A stretch of 64,000 nucleotides of DNA from Candidatus Parcubacteria bacterium (GTDB lineage: Bacteria; Patescibacteriota; Minisyncoccia; Minisyncoccales; JAGLPU01): the NCBI GenBank assembly GCA_023137175.1, contig JAGLPU010000016.1:1-64000 (forward strand), written 5' to 3'. This document shows, piece after piece, positions 1-8,929 of the stretch. The notes below the pieces were generated by a model. It saw only the letters and a list, made by a program, of their open reading frames with translations, ran no database searches and had not been told where the DNA came from. Each line of letters starts with the position of its first letter. Positions within the stretch are counted from its first letter, which is position 1. A program made the translations under genes and the position numbers.

Positions 1-288
1 GCTTATTCAATAATTGCTTCCGACGACGGATATATTGCAGCAGGTACTGCTGGTATTTTTGGCGGAGATGCTTTGATTCTCAAATTAGATCCAGACGGCA
101 ATATTTCTTCTTGCCCTTATCTCCAAAATGTTACTGCTAGTATTTCTCCTGTAAGCTTAGGAGATATTTCTTCAAACGCTGTGGAAAGTATTCTTATTTC
201 GGAACCAGGAAGCATATTTATAGGAGATTTAGGAGACTTGCTTATAAGTTCAGACAATATCCCCTCAACAAGCATTTGTCCGGAATAA
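1..288 (+). CDS. C-terminal fragment of a repeat-type surface protein
   Basis: The reading frame is open from base 1 and stops at 286-288, so only the last 95 residues of a larger protein are visible. The segment DGYIAAGTAG, followed by GGDALILKLDPDGNI, has the shape of one blade of SBBP-like beta-propeller repeats in secreted bacterial proteins (a glycine-rich strand, then a strand ending in D-x-x-G-N-I). The remaining 60 residues are serine/isoleucine-rich and show no motif I recognise. The next gene starts 9 bases after this stop in the same frame, so the two may be cotranscribed. A surface or secreted location is inferred from the repeat type and the neighbours. No catalytic function can be assigned. 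Confidence 0.6.
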   Translation, partial: AYSIIASDDGYIAAGTAGIFGGDALILKLDPDGNISSCPYLQNVTASISPVSLGDISSNAVESILISEPGSIFIGDLGDLLISSDNIPSTSICPE

Positions 289-297
289 TTTATTAAT

Positions 298-1464
298 GTG
301 ACTAATTCCAAATCTTTCACCTTAATCGAACTTCTCGTAGTCATAGCCCTTATCGGTCTATTGGCTTCCATTGTTTTGGTTTCTCTTCAAGATGCCACTG
401 CCCATGCCAGAGATGGGAAAAGAGATGCTGAAGCAGGAGAACCAAACAGCACTTTAAGGAAAACATTGGAAGTGTATCACAGTGTTCATGGAACTTATCC
501 TTACAATGAGGACACGGAAGGAGATGTTGGCTGCTGTATAGAAGATAACGATGACATTAAGCTTGATCTAGTTCCATATATCACTGATATACCAGAAGAT
601 CCTAAGTATAATCCTGACGACCCAAAAAACCCTGATGATCTAAGCAAGTATTGCTACCGCTATAGGACAATAAACAGCGGAGAAGAATACAAGATAAGAG
701 TTAATTACGAAAGAACAGGCATCAAAACAATTTCTTCTTGGGGCGGAGGAGACATAGATTATACTTCTTGGAGTTGTGGAGATGCGGTTGATTACGCCGG
801 ACAGAGTTATTCTACGGTTTTAATTGGAACTCAGTGCTGGATGGCAGGAAATCTTAATGTAATAAACGGAAATACTGATCAAAGTTGTTCTATAACAAGA
901 TATTGTTATGACGACAATTCTGTTAATTGCAACACCTACGGAGGTTTATACACTTGGAATGATATGATGTGCGGGGAGGCAAGCAGTAACTCTGAACCAA
1001 GCGGGGTCCAGGGCATCTGCCCGACTGGCTGGCACATCCCCGGCCATTATGAATGGGTTGATTTGGAGCGTCAGATTTGTTCCGACATTGGCAATTCAAA
1101 CTGTGAGACTACCTTTCCTAAAGATACAACTACATTTGACTGGCTTGGTCAAGACACCATTACTGCTGAGGGAGAAGGTAGTGCCATGGCTGGCAATGAA
1201 ACTCTCTGGACTGACGACGACATTGATAACGCGGGTGTGGGAAATAATGATTTCGGCGTTTCCAGTTTTAATGCGCTGCCATCTGGTTTTCGCTTTCCCG
1301 TTGGGATTTATGGTAATCTAGGAGGCAGTATACACATCTGGTCTTCTTTGGAGAATGATATTGATAGTGTTTGGATACGGCATTTGTATTACTCTCGTAC
1401 GGATATTTTTCAAAACATAAGCGGCAAATCTAATAGCTTTTCTGTCCGATGTCTCAAGGATTAA
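298..1464 (+). CDS. Type IV pilin-like protein with C-terminal FISUMP domain
   Basis: The 388-residue protein begins with a class III prepilin signal (SKS, then FTLIELLVVIALIG), so a prepilin peptidase should cut before the Phe and leave a hydrophobic N-terminal helix. Residues 30-165 form a pilin/pseudopilin-like head with Cys pairs. From about residue 170 there is a FISUMP (Fibrobacter succinogenes major paralogous) domain: YSTVLIGTQCWMAGNLN, GGLYTWNDMM, CPTGWHIPGHYEW and the terminal SVRCLKD are its landmarks. The fold is related to C-type-lectin/FGE domains, so a displayed binding module is plausible. GTG at 298 is the only reasonable start: an in-frame stop lies at 286-288, and the ATG at 296 is out of frame. 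No pilus assembly gene is present in the window. Confidence 0.85.
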   Translation: MTNSKSFTLIELLVVIALIGLLASIVLVSLQDATAHARDGKRDAEAGEPNSTLRKTLEVYHSVHGTYPYNEDTEGDVGCCIEDNDDIKLDLVPYITDIPEDPKYNPDDPKNPDDLSKYCYRYRTINSGEEYKIRVNYERTGIKTISSWGGGDIDYTSWSCGDAVDYAGQSYSTVLIGTQCWMAGNLNVINGNTDQSCSITRYCYDDNSVNCNTYGGLYTWNDMMCGEASSNSEPSGVQGICPTGWHIPGHYEWVDLERQICSDIGNSNCETTFPKDTTTFDWLGQDTITAEGEGSAMAGNETLWTDDDIDNAGVGNNDFGVSSFNALPSGFRFPVGIYGNLGGSIHIWSSLENDIDSVWIRHLYYSRTDIFQNISGKSNSFSVRCLKD

Positions 1465-1506
1465 TTTAACTTTGTTTTAAGCACACTTATAATAAGAGAG
1501 AATATA

Positions 1507-1534
1507 TTACCAATCTACTGAATTGTGGTATAAT
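1507..1534 (+). promoter_or_regulatory. Extended -10 promoter giving a leaderless start
   Basis: TATAAT at 1529-1534 is preceded by TGG (extended -10), with a weak -35 (TTACCA, 1507-1512) 16 bases upstream. Six bases separate the -10 from the ATG at 1541, so transcription should start on the A of the start codon. The sequence motif is observed; leaderless transcription is inferred. Confidence 0.6.
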
Positions 1535-1540
1535 GGAACA

Positions 1541-2539
1541 ATGAACAAAATCCTAAAGTATTTTTTGTTAACAATCTTAGGATTGTTTTGTTTATTTATC
1601 GCCTTCTTCTCTCTCGGCACTCCGCCCAAGGCGGAAAACATTAATTGGGGAGTTAATTTTTCCCAGAAGCACTGCCAGAATTTTGGGCTTGATTCGAAAG
1701 AAGTCTATTCAGCCATAATTGACGATTTAGAGGTGAAAAAAATAAAAATAGCGGTACATTGGGATTTAATTGAGCCGAAGCAGGGAGAATACTATTTTGA
1801 CGACTTGGATTGGCAAATAAGTAAGGCGGAAGAAAACGACGTTAAATTACTTTTGGTGATCGGAATGAAAACTCCACGCTGGCCGGAATGCCATTTGCCG
1901 GAATGGACTGTTCATTTAAGCAAAGAAGAACAACAGAAAGCGATCTTATTCATGCTAGAGAAGGTCGTTTCTCACTATGAAGACAGAGTTGTGATAGAAG
2001 CATGGCAGATAGAAAATGAGCCGTTTTTCCCTTTTGGCGTTTGTCCATGGACTGATAAAGACTTTTTAAAAAAGGAAATAGCTCTTGTAAGATCAATTGA
2101 TGAGCGCATGATTATTATTTCCGAAAGCGGAGAAGGATCTTTCTGGCTGCAAGCGGCAGAGCTAGGGGATATGGTAACAATAACTATGTACCGTGAAGCT
2201 TGGTTTGAGCAGCTGAACAGATATGTTGAATATCCCTTTAAGCCAATTTTCTACTGGCGTAAAGCGCAGGTTATTAAGAAATTGTATGATAAAGAAGTGA
2301 TTTGCGGAGAGCTGCAAGCTGAACCATGGGGGCCGAAATTACTTTACGACTCACCATTGGAGGAACAGAAAAAAACAATGGATTTAATTCAATTCCGGAA
2401 AAACATTGATTTTGCTTCCCAGACCGGGTTAAAAGAGTTTACTCTATGGGGAGCAGAATGGTGGTATTGGCTAAAGATAAAACATAACCAGCCGGAAATT
2501 TGGGACGAGGCCAAAAAATTATTTACATCTTCTCTCTAA
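1541..2539 (+). CDS. Membrane-anchored clan GH-A glycoside hydrolase-like protein
   Basis: The 332-residue protein has an N-terminal hydrophobic segment (about residues 5-24, signal anchor or signal peptide) followed by a TIM-barrel glycosidase-like domain. Clan A landmarks are visible: AWQIENEP carries the Asn-Glu-Pro of the acid/base glutamate, and FTLWGAEWWYW near the C-terminus carries a plausible nucleophile glutamate. WDLIEPKQGEYYFDDLDW resembles the early strand of GH42/GH39/GH5-type proteins. The exact family and substrate are not clear; trimming or remodelling of the organism's own surface glycan fits a gene followed 3 bases later by a GT2 transferase. A TTG at 1523 would add six residues, but it overlaps the -10 element, so ATG 1541 is preferred. 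Confidence 0.72.
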   Translation: MNKILKYFLLTILGLFCLFIAFFSLGTPPKAENINWGVNFSQKHCQNFGLDSKEVYSAIIDDLEVKKIKIAVHWDLIEPKQGEYYFDDLDWQISKAEENDVKLLLVIGMKTPRWPECHLPEWTVHLSKEEQQKAILFMLEKVVSHYEDRVVIEAWQIENEPFFPFGVCPWTDKDFLKKEIALVRSIDERMIIISESGEGSFWLQAAELGDMVTITMYREAWFEQLNRYVEYPFKPIFYWRKAQVIKKLYDKEVICGELQAEPWGPKLLYDSPLEEQKKTMDLIQFRKNIDFASQTGLKEFTLWGAEWWYWLKIKHNQPEIWDEAKKLFTSSL

Positions 2540-2542
2540 AAT

Positions 2543-3250
2543 ATGAAATTAAGCATTATTATTCCTGCTCTTAATGAGGAAAAGAATTTGCCAAAGCTTT
2601 TAAACTCTCTTAAGGAGCAGTCGTTTTCTGATTACGAAATAATTATAGCTGATGCCGGCTCTAAAGATAAAACAGCGGCTATCGCTAAAAAATATGGCTG
2701 CAAAATAATTGCGGGAGGATTGCCGGCCAAAGGAAGAAATGAAGGAGCGAAGGTTGCTCAAGGCAAATTGTTTTTGTTTTTAGACGCTGATATGATTTTA
2801 CATTCTTCCTTTTTGGAAAAATTAATTGATCAGTTTGAAAAGAAAAAATTGGATATAGCTTCTTGTTCAATTTATCCAAACAAGAAAGTAGATAAATTTT
2901 TTCATGCTTTTTATAATATTTGGGCAAAATTATTGGAAGATGTTGTGCCGCATGCCAGCGAAGTCATTCTTATAAAGCGAGAATTTCACGAAATTATCAG
3001 GGGATTTGATAAGGATATTAAGATAGCCGAGGATCATTCTTATGCCCGAAAAGCAGCAAGGTTTGGCAAATTTGGTTTTTTACTGGAACTAAAAGCAGGA
3101 ACTTCTTCCCGCAGGTTTGAAAAGGACGGCAGGGCAAAAACCTATGTAAAACTTGTTTTAGCCGGAGTTTATTTATTTCTTCTGGGAGACATTAAATCAG
3201 ATATTTTTAAGTATAAATTTGACCATTATTCCAAGAAATCCAAAAAATAG
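2543..3250 (+). CDS. Family 2 glycosyltransferase (GT-A)
   Basis: This 235-residue protein starts with the classic GT2 nucleotide-sugar fold: LSIIIPALNEEKNL, then DYEIIIADAGSKDKT, and LFLFLDADMIL, which carries the DxD-type metal site. IAEDHSYARKAARFG supplies the later acidic D/ED motif often holding the catalytic base. There are no clear membrane spans beyond a weak hydrophobic patch near residues 212-220, so it is probably cytosolic or peripheral. It starts 3 bases after the glycosidase gene and is likely cotranscribed with it. The donor and acceptor cannot be read from the sequence; glycosylation of the neighbouring surface proteins is one possibility. Confidence 0.82.
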   Translation: MKLSIIIPALNEEKNLPKLLNSLKEQSFSDYEIIIADAGSKDKTAAIAKKYGCKIIAGGLPAKGRNEGAKVAQGKLFLFLDADMILHSSFLEKLIDQFEKKKLDIASCSIYPNKKVDKFFHAFYNIWAKLLEDVVPHASEVILIKREFHEIIRGFDKDIKIAEDHSYARKAARFGKFGFLLELKAGTSSRRFEKDGRAKTYVKLVLAGVYLFLLGDIKSDIFKYKFDHYSKKSKK

Positions 3251-3252
3251 GG

Positions 3253-3258
3253 TATAAT
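3253..3258 (+). promoter_or_regulatory. Consensus -10 element, leaderless spacing
   Basis: A perfect TATAAT lies at 3253-3258, six bases before the ATG at 3265, the same spacing as upstream of 1541. I see no good -35 hexamer (TTGACC at 3219-3224 is too far away). The element lies just after the stop of the GT2 gene and would give the LamG pilin genes their own promoter. Confidence 0.5.
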
Positions 3259-3264
3259 AAATAA

Positions 3265-4059
3265 ATGAACTTTAGACAACAATCTTTCACCCTTATAGAG
3301 CTTTTAGTGGTTATCTCTATTATTGGGGTATTAGGCAGTATTGTTTTGGCTAGCTTAGAAGGAGCTAAGGACCGTGCGGACATTGCCAAGTCTCAGCAGT
3401 TTTCTCATACGATCAGAACAAGCTTAGGAGATAAATTAGTCGGAGAGTGGAGGTTTGATGATAGCACTGAAGATAGTTCAGGCAGCGATAATCACGGAGC
3501 TATGCTTGGAGATCCGTCTTATGAGAACGGAATGTTTGGGCAATCCTTGGATTTTGATGGAAATGATTGTATAAATTGCGGCGATGACGATAATCTGGAT
3601 CCTGGCAACAAGTCTTTCACTGTGGAAACATGGTTTAAATGGGATGGCACGGGAGGTGAAAACATAGTATATAATAAGGAAAATTTATACGAAGCAAGGG
3701 TACTTAATGGATATTTTCATTATGCATGGCGACCTCATTGGAGTTGGGATGGAGGAACACATTTTCCAGTCACCTCTGGAAAATGGCATCATGCGGTAGT
3801 TACTTATGATAAATCAAACCAATATCTTTATAAAGATGGTGAGCTTGCTTATTCGAGGGATCAAATCGGAAACATTGGACAAAATACATCCAGATTCTTA
3901 ATAGGGGCGAGGGGTAATGCTGCTCCATATAATTATTTTTATGGAATTATTGATGAAGTTCGTATCTATAATAAAGCCTTATCTTCAGCTGAAATCCAGC
4001 AGCTTTACGCTCAAGGAGCAGCCAGCCACGGAATTGTCTTTAAACAACATTATGATTAA
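3265..4059 (+). CDS. Pilin-like protein with LamG (concanavalin-like) domain, copy 1
   Basis: The 264-residue protein carries a class III prepilin signal (RQQS, then FTLIELLVVISIIGVLG) and a short amphipathic stretch ending in SHTIRTSLGDKLVGEW. A Laminin-G/concanavalin-A-like jelly roll follows (about residues 62-250): HGAMLGDPSYENGMFGQSL, SFTVETWFKW, GKWHHAVVTYD, LYKDGELAY and the signature GIIDEVRIYNKALSSAEIQ. LamG_3 domains bind carbohydrate or other surface ligands, so this is probably a minor pilin or surface adhesin presented by a type IV pilus-like machine encoded elsewhere. It has a near-identical partner immediately downstream, and the ends of the two genes are much better conserved than their centres. 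Confidence 0.85.
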   Translation: MNFRQQSFTLIELLVVISIIGVLGSIVLASLEGAKDRADIAKSQQFSHTIRTSLGDKLVGEWRFDDSTEDSSGSDNHGAMLGDPSYENGMFGQSLDFDGNDCINCGDDDNLDPGNKSFTVETWFKWDGTGGENIVYNKENLYEARVLNGYFHYAWRPHWSWDGGTHFPVTSGKWHHAVVTYDKSNQYLYKDGELAYSRDQIGNIGQNTSRFLIGARGNAAPYNYFYGIIDEVRIYNKALSSAEIQQLYAQGAASHGIVFKQHYD

Positions 4060-4858
4060 TCAAATTAGGCAAATATGAATTTCAAACAGCGATCTTTCAC
4101 CCTTATAGAACTTTTAGTCGTTATCTCTATTATTGGGGTATTAGGCAGTATTATTCTAGCTAGCTTAGGAGGAGCTAAAGACCGTGCGGACATTGCCAAG
4201 TCTCAGCAGTTTTCTCATACGATCAGAACAAGTTTAGGCGCTGATTTGGTAGGAGAGTGGAGACTTAACGATGTCACAGCGACTGACAGCAGCGGCAATG
4301 GCAATGATGGGACCGTTCACGGTCCTCCAGTACAAGTTGATGGAATGTTCGACGATGCTTTAGTATTTAATGGCAATGATTATATTGTCATAGACTCTGT
4401 TGCCGACGCAACTGCTCTAAATAATGCTCTAACCTGGGAAAGTTGGATCAAAACAACAGATTTTTCTGATAATGTTCTTGGCGGGTGGAATACTAGCGCA
4501 AACGGTAATTTGTTTTGGTTCCGCGTGCATAATGAGCTAGGAGATAGATTTCTTCAAATTTATGACGGGGTCTCTCACAATAGTCAAAAAGATGTGTCTG
4601 ACGGAATTTGGCATCATATTGCCGTTATTTATGATAACGGTAATACTACTGCTTATATAGACGGAGAAATTGATATTGGTCCATATAGTCGCAGCAGAAC
4701 ATTCAGCTCAAGTGACAAAGTAACTATAGGAGCAGAGTGGGATAGTGGAGTCCTTTCCGGATATTTTAATGGTATTATTGATGAAGTTCGTATCTATAAT
4801 AAAGCCTTATCTTCAGCTGAAATCCAGCAACTTTACGCTCAAGGAGCAGCCAGCCACG
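3370..4858 (+). repeat. Near-identical DNA blocks at both ends of the LamG pilin pair
   Basis: A 53-base block is identical at 3370-3422 and 4180-4232 (the region after the prepilin helix). An 85-base block at 3946-4030 recurs at 4774-4858 with one difference. The DNA between the blocks, coding for most of the LamG domain, has diverged strongly. The repeats therefore bracket variable cassettes within the two adjacent genes and could support gene conversion. Confidence 0.85.
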
Positions 4859-4881
4859 AAACTGTTTTGATAACCAACTAA
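4075..4881 (+). CDS. Pilin-like protein with LamG domain, copy 2
   Basis: This 268-residue tandem paralogue of the preceding gene has the same prepilin leader (KQRS, then FTLIELLVVISIIGVLG) and the same C-terminal IIDEVRIYNKALSSAEIQ signature. The central LamG domain differs (ALTWESWIKTTDFSD, GIWHHIAVIYDNGNTTAYI), which suggests a different ligand surface on the same scaffold. It starts 15 bases after copy 1 and is probably cotranscribed with it. The C-terminal tail ETVLITN differs from GIVFKQHYD in copy 1. Secretion through a type IV pilus/type II-like assembly system is inferred from the leader. The adhesin or minor-pilin role is a family-based guess. Confidence 0.85.
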   Translation: MNFKQRSFTLIELLVVISIIGVLGSIILASLGGAKDRADIAKSQQFSHTIRTSLGADLVGEWRLNDVTATDSSGNGNDGTVHGPPVQVDGMFDDALVFNGNDYIVIDSVADATALNNALTWESWIKTTDFSDNVLGGWNTSANGNLFWFRVHNELGDRFLQIYDGVSHNSQKDVSDGIWHHIAVIYDNGNTTAYIDGEIDIGPYSRSRTFSSSDKVTIGAEWDSGVLSGYFNGIIDEVRIYNKALSSAEIQQLYAQGAASHETVLITN

Positions 4882-4913
4882 AAGCTAAGCCGCTTCATAT
4901 TTACGCTAAAATT

Positions 4914-6209
4914 ATGTCATTATACGATTTACCAGAATTTAAACTGCCGGCAAAAAATAAATTGCCGAAGAATTTAAAGAAAATAAGACTATCTGGGAAA
5001 AAGATTGCCAAAACCTCATTTCGGAAGAACCGTTCTTTTTGGTTCATGATTTTGAATATCCTTATTCCCGCGCTGTTTGGCTTCTTTGCAGGAGCGCTTT
5101 CAGGCGGCTATTTTTATTTCGAAGTCAAAGATTATTTAGATAAGTTTAATCGGTCAGGATTAGGAGAAACAAGCATCATTGCTGAAGAAGCAAGGGAATC
5201 ATCCTATTTTCCGCGAACTTTGCAAGAAGAATCGGTGATCAGAGTGGTGGAAGAAGTTTCTCCTTCCGTAGTCAGCATTGTTATCAGCAAAATAACAGAA
5301 AAAGACCATTATGATCTTTGGGAAACAAATTCTACTAAGGAAGAAATTGGCAGTGGAACCGGCTTTATTATTTCTTCCGACGGAATGGTTTTGACCAATA
5401 AGCATGTGGTTACCGATGAAAAAGCTGATTATGCTGTTCTTGCCAGCGACGGACAAGAATTTTCAGCGGAAGTTTTAGCGCGTGATCCGTTTAAAGATTT
5501 GGCAGTTTTGAAAATCATTACCGATAGGACCGATTTTCAGCCGGTAAAATTAGGGGATTCTGACAAACTTCAGATTGGACAAAGTGTTATTTCTATTGGC
5601 AACGCTTTAGGAGAATACAATAATACGATCTCAGTGGGAATAGTTTCCGGCCTGGGAAGGAAAATTGTTGCTTCCGGAGGAGGATTAACCGAGAAACTGG
5701 AAAATCTTATCCAAACGGACGCTGCTATTAATCGAGGAAATTCCGGGGGTCCGTTATTAAATTTAGCAGGCGAAGTTATCGGAGTAAGCGTGGCCATGTC
5801 CCAAACAGCAGAAAATATCGGTTTTGCCATTCCTGTTAATGATGCCAGAAGAGATATTGAAATGATCAAAGAAAAGGGAGAGATTATTTATCCATTCTTA
5901 GGGATTCGCTATGTAATAATTACTTCCGATATCCAACAAGAAGACGATTTGCCAATTGATTACGGAGCTTTGATTATCAGGGGAGATAATTTAGGCGAGG
6001 CAGCTGTAACTCCCGGTTCCGCTGCTGAGGCAGCGGGATTGAAAGAAGGGGATATTGTGCTGGAATTTGCCGGAGAAAAGATCACTTCTGACAATCCTCT
6101 GGCTAAAATTATTCAAAAATATAATCCGGGAGATAAAATAATTTTAAAGATTTTAAGAAACAACGAAGAAGAAATCATAGAAGTGGTTTTAGGAGAAAGA
6201 AATTCGTAA
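4914..6209 (+). CDS. htrA: HtrA/DegP-type membrane-anchored serine protease with PDZ domain
   Basis: The 431-residue protein has a basic cytoplasmic tail (1-42), one membrane span (about 43-66), a trypsin-like domain (about 105-315) and one PDZ domain (about 325-425). The full catalytic triad is visible: His164 in TNKHVV, Asp195 in KDLAVLK and Ser277 in GNSGGP. One PDZ plus an N-terminal anchor matches DegS/HtrA-type proteases that degrade or sense misfolded envelope proteins. Length and order are normal for the family. The gene sits after the secreted pilin-like proteins and before clpB and a degenerate HtrA homologue, forming a protein-quality block. I see no extended promoter, although TAAAAT lies directly before the start. 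Confidence 0.92.
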   Translation: MSLYDLPEFKLPAKNKLPKNLKKIRLSGKKIAKTSFRKNRSFWFMILNILIPALFGFFAGALSGGYFYFEVKDYLDKFNRSGLGETSIIAEEARESSYFPRTLQEESVIRVVEEVSPSVVSIVISKITEKDHYDLWETNSTKEEIGSGTGFIISSDGMVLTNKHVVTDEKADYAVLASDGQEFSAEVLARDPFKDLAVLKIITDRTDFQPVKLGDSDKLQIGQSVISIGNALGEYNNTISVGIVSGLGRKIVASGGGLTEKLENLIQTDAAINRGNSGGPLLNLAGEVIGVSVAMSQTAENIGFAIPVNDARRDIEMIKEKGEIIYPFLGIRYVIITSDIQQEDDLPIDYGALIIRGDNLGEAAVTPGSAAEAAGLKEGDIVLEFAGEKITSDNPLAKIIQKYNPGDKIILKILRNNEEEIIEVVLGERNS

Positions 6210-6247
6210 TATTGCGGTTTTAGGCATTTTGTGTTAAAAAAGGGGTA

Positions 6248-8929
6248 ATGAACGGCGGAAATTTCACTCATAAGGTCCAAGAAGCAATGATGCTGGCCCA
6301 ATCTATTGCCCAGAAAAAAGGCCAGCAACAAATAGACGCTTTGCATATTTTTTCTGCTCTGCTTTCTCAGGAAGAAAGCGTGATTTTGACTTTGCTGCAG
6401 AAACTAGAAGTTGATACAGAGAACTTAAAGAGAAAAGCGGAAACAGCTTTAGACGGAATACCGACTTCTGCTAATTTACAGAGCTTTGGCCAATTTTATC
6501 TGACTCAAGACATGGCTAAAGTTTTAGAAAGAGCCGGTCAGGAATCAATTAAAATGGGAGATGAGTTTATTTCGGTTGAACACCTGTTTTTGGCTTTACT
6601 TACCACCGAAACAAAAGTTAAAGAGATTTTAGACAATGCAGTCTTTTTCAAAACCGGTGGAGACTCTGCCATCTTAGAATCTGGAAAATTAGATTATGAT
6701 ACTATTTTAAAGGTTTTGGCTCAGCTGCGTGGAGGAATGAGGATCACCGATCCTGAACCGGAATCAAAATACCAGATTATTGAAAAATATGCCCGCAACT
6801 TGACTCAAGTGGCCCGTGAAGGAAAACTGGATCCTGTTATTGGCCGAGAGAATGAAGTTAGAAGGTTAATGCAGGTTCTTTCTCGGAGAACAAAAAATAA
6901 TCCGGTTCTACTGGGAGAAGCAGGAGTAGGAAAAACAGCTATTGTAGAAGGACTGGCCCAGAGGATTATCAAAGGTGACGTTCCGGAAAGCATTAAGGAT
7001 AAAGAAATAATTGCTTTGGATCTAGGCGCTTTGATCGCGGGCACAAAATATCGTGGAGAGTTTGAAAGCAGAATGAAATCCCTTCTTAAAGAGATCAACA
7101 GGGCGGCAGGCCATTATATATTATTTATAGATGAACTGCATACTTTAATCGGCGCTGGAGGGGCTGAGGGAGCCATTGACGCTTCTAATCTGTTAAAGCC
7201 GGCTTTGGCTAGGGGAGAGTTGAAAACAATCGGCGCAACCACCTTAAAAGAATACCAAAAATACATTGAAAAAGATCCGGCCTTGGAGCGAAGGTTCCAG
7301 CCGGTTTATGTCGCAGAGCCGTCAGTGGAAGATGCTATTTCTATTTTACGCGGCATTAAAGATAAGTATGAGGCTCACCACGGAGTAAGAATCAAAGATG
7401 CTGCGCTAGTGGCAGCAGCAGAGCTTGCTTCAAGATATATCACTGACAGATTTTTACCGGATAAAGCAGTGGATTTAATGGATGAAGCTACCAGCGCTTT
7501 GCGTTTGGAGATTGAATCAGAGCCGGCCGGCTTTGATGAATTCAGAAAAGAAATTCAAAGGCTGGAAATTGAAAAAGAAGCGCTGAAAAAAGAAACTGAT
7601 CCTGTTTCTCGCCGTAAAACAAAGGCTGCTGATAGAGCCTTGGCGGATTTAAAAGAAAAATCCAAAGATATTGAAATGCGCTGGAAAACTGAAAAAGGTT
7701 TGATCCAAGACATTAGAAATTTAAGAAAAGAGATTGACGAACTTAATTTTCAGACGGAAGTTGCCGAAAGAGAGGCTGATTTGCAAAAGCTTGCAGAGAT
7801 CAAGTATGGCGAAATTCCCACTATTTTACAGGAAATTAAGAAAAAAGAGCAGAAATTAATTAGATTTCGCAAAAAGCATCAATTATTAAAAGAAGAGGTG
7901 ACGGAAGAAGATATAGCTAAAATTGTTTCCACTTGGACCGGCATTCCGGTGACCAGACTTTTGGAAGAGGAAGCCAGAAAATTGGAAAGAATGGAAGAAA
8001 TTATTTCTAAAAAAGTGATTGGCCAGGGAGATGCGATTAAGGCGGTTTCCAACGCTATTCGGCGTTCCCGAGCCGGTATTTCCGAAGAAAATAAGCCATT
8101 GGGCTCTTTCATGTTTTTAGGACCGACCGGAGTTGGTAAAACCGAAACTGCCAAAGTTTTGGCTAAGTTTTTGTTCAATGACGAAAAAGCTTTGGTCAGG
8201 GTTGATATGTCAGAATACATGGAAAAACATGCGGTTTCCAAGATTATTGGTTCGCCTCCCGGCTATATTGGACATGAGGAAGGGGGACAGCTGACCGAGA
8301 AAATTCGCCGCCGCCCTTATAGTGTCATTTTACTGGATGAAATTGAAAAAGCTCATCCCGAAGTTTTTAATATTTTATTGCAGATTTTTGAAGACGGAAG
8401 ATTGACTGATGCCAAAGGCAGAATGGTTTCTTTCAAGAACACTATTATTATTATGACTTCCAATATCGGTTCTGAGCATATTGTTAAAATGAGCTCCTTG
8501 GGCTTTACCGAAGGAACCGAAGAAAAAAATCTACGGGAGAAGGTGCTGGATTCATTAAAAGAAGAATTTCGTCCGGAGTTTTTAAACAGGATAGACGAAA
8601 TTGTAATATTCAACCATTTAGGCCAGGAAGAGATCAATAAAATAGTAGAGCTTGAGTTAGACAAAGTGGCAGAACGGCTTAAGCATAAAAGGATAGGTAT
8701 AAAGATATCTCAGGCAGCGAAGAAATTGCTGGCAGAAAAAGGTTTTGATCGCAATTTAGGCGCCAGGCCCTTAAAAAGAGTAATCCAGAAATTAATGTTA
8801 GATCCTTTCTCTTTGAAGATTGTTTCCGGACAGATCAAAGAAGGTGACAGGATATTTATTGATGTTAAGAAAGGAGAGATTGTTTTCAACACTACTGTCT
8901 CAGCTAAATCAAAGAAAAACAACGAATGA
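6248..8929 (+). CDS. clpB: ClpB-type AAA+ disaggregase
   Basis: At 893 residues it has the full Hsp100 layout: Clp N-domain (1-150), AAA1 with Walker A GEAGVGKT (223-230), Walker B ILFIDE (291-296) and pore loop KYRG, a long coiled-coil M-domain (about 415-540), and AAA2 with Walker A GPTGVGKT (625-632), Walker B VILLDE (693-698) and pore GYIG (672-675). The complete M-domain identifies ClpB rather than ClpC, so it should rescue aggregated protein together with DnaK. Unusually, SSLGFTEG at 749-756 occupies the place where ClpA/ClpC/ClpX carry a ClpP-binding loop. AGGGG ends 3 bases before ATG 6248 and may act as a closely spaced ribosome-binding site. The gene overlaps the next one by 4 bases (ATGA). 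Confidence 0.93.
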   Translation: MNGGNFTHKVQEAMMLAQSIAQKKGQQQIDALHIFSALLSQEESVILTLLQKLEVDTENLKRKAETALDGIPTSANLQSFGQFYLTQDMAKVLERAGQESIKMGDEFISVEHLFLALLTTETKVKEILDNAVFFKTGGDSAILESGKLDYDTILKVLAQLRGGMRITDPEPESKYQIIEKYARNLTQVAREGKLDPVIGRENEVRRLMQVLSRRTKNNPVLLGEAGVGKTAIVEGLAQRIIKGDVPESIKDKEIIALDLGALIAGTKYRGEFESRMKSLLKEINRAAGHYILFIDELHTLIGAGGAEGAIDASNLLKPALARGELKTIGATTLKEYQKYIEKDPALERRFQPVYVAEPSVEDAISILRGIKDKYEAHHGVRIKDAALVAAAELASRYITDRFLPDKAVDLMDEATSALRLEIESEPAGFDEFRKEIQRLEIEKEALKKETDPVSRRKTKAADRALADLKEKSKDIEMRWKTEKGLIQDIRNLRKEIDELNFQTEVAEREADLQKLAEIKYGEIPTILQEIKKKEQKLIRFRKKHQLLKEEVTEEDIAKIVSTWTGIPVTRLLEEEARKLERMEEIISKKVIGQGDAIKAVSNAIRRSRAGISEENKPLGSFMFLGPTGVGKTETAKVLAKFLFNDEKALVRVDMSEYMEKHAVSKIIGSPPGYIGHEEGGQLTEKIRRRPYSVILLDEIEKAHPEVFNILLQIFEDGRLTDAKGRMVSFKNTIIIMTSNIGSEHIVKMSSLGFTEGTEEKNLREKVLDSLKEEFRPEFLNRIDEIVIFNHLGQEEINKIVELELDKVAERLKHKRIGIKISQAAKKLLAEKGFDRNLGARPLKRVIQKLMLDPFSLKIVSGQIKEGDRIFIDVKKGEIVFNTTVSAKSKKNNE

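Noticed and set aside
1523-1540. Upstream TTG start for the glycoside hydrolase
   Set aside because: It overlaps the -10 element and adds six residues without family support.
7879-8241. 120-codon minus-strand reading frame in clpB
   Set aside because: Shadow of the clpB coding sequence; composition is typical of antisense frames.
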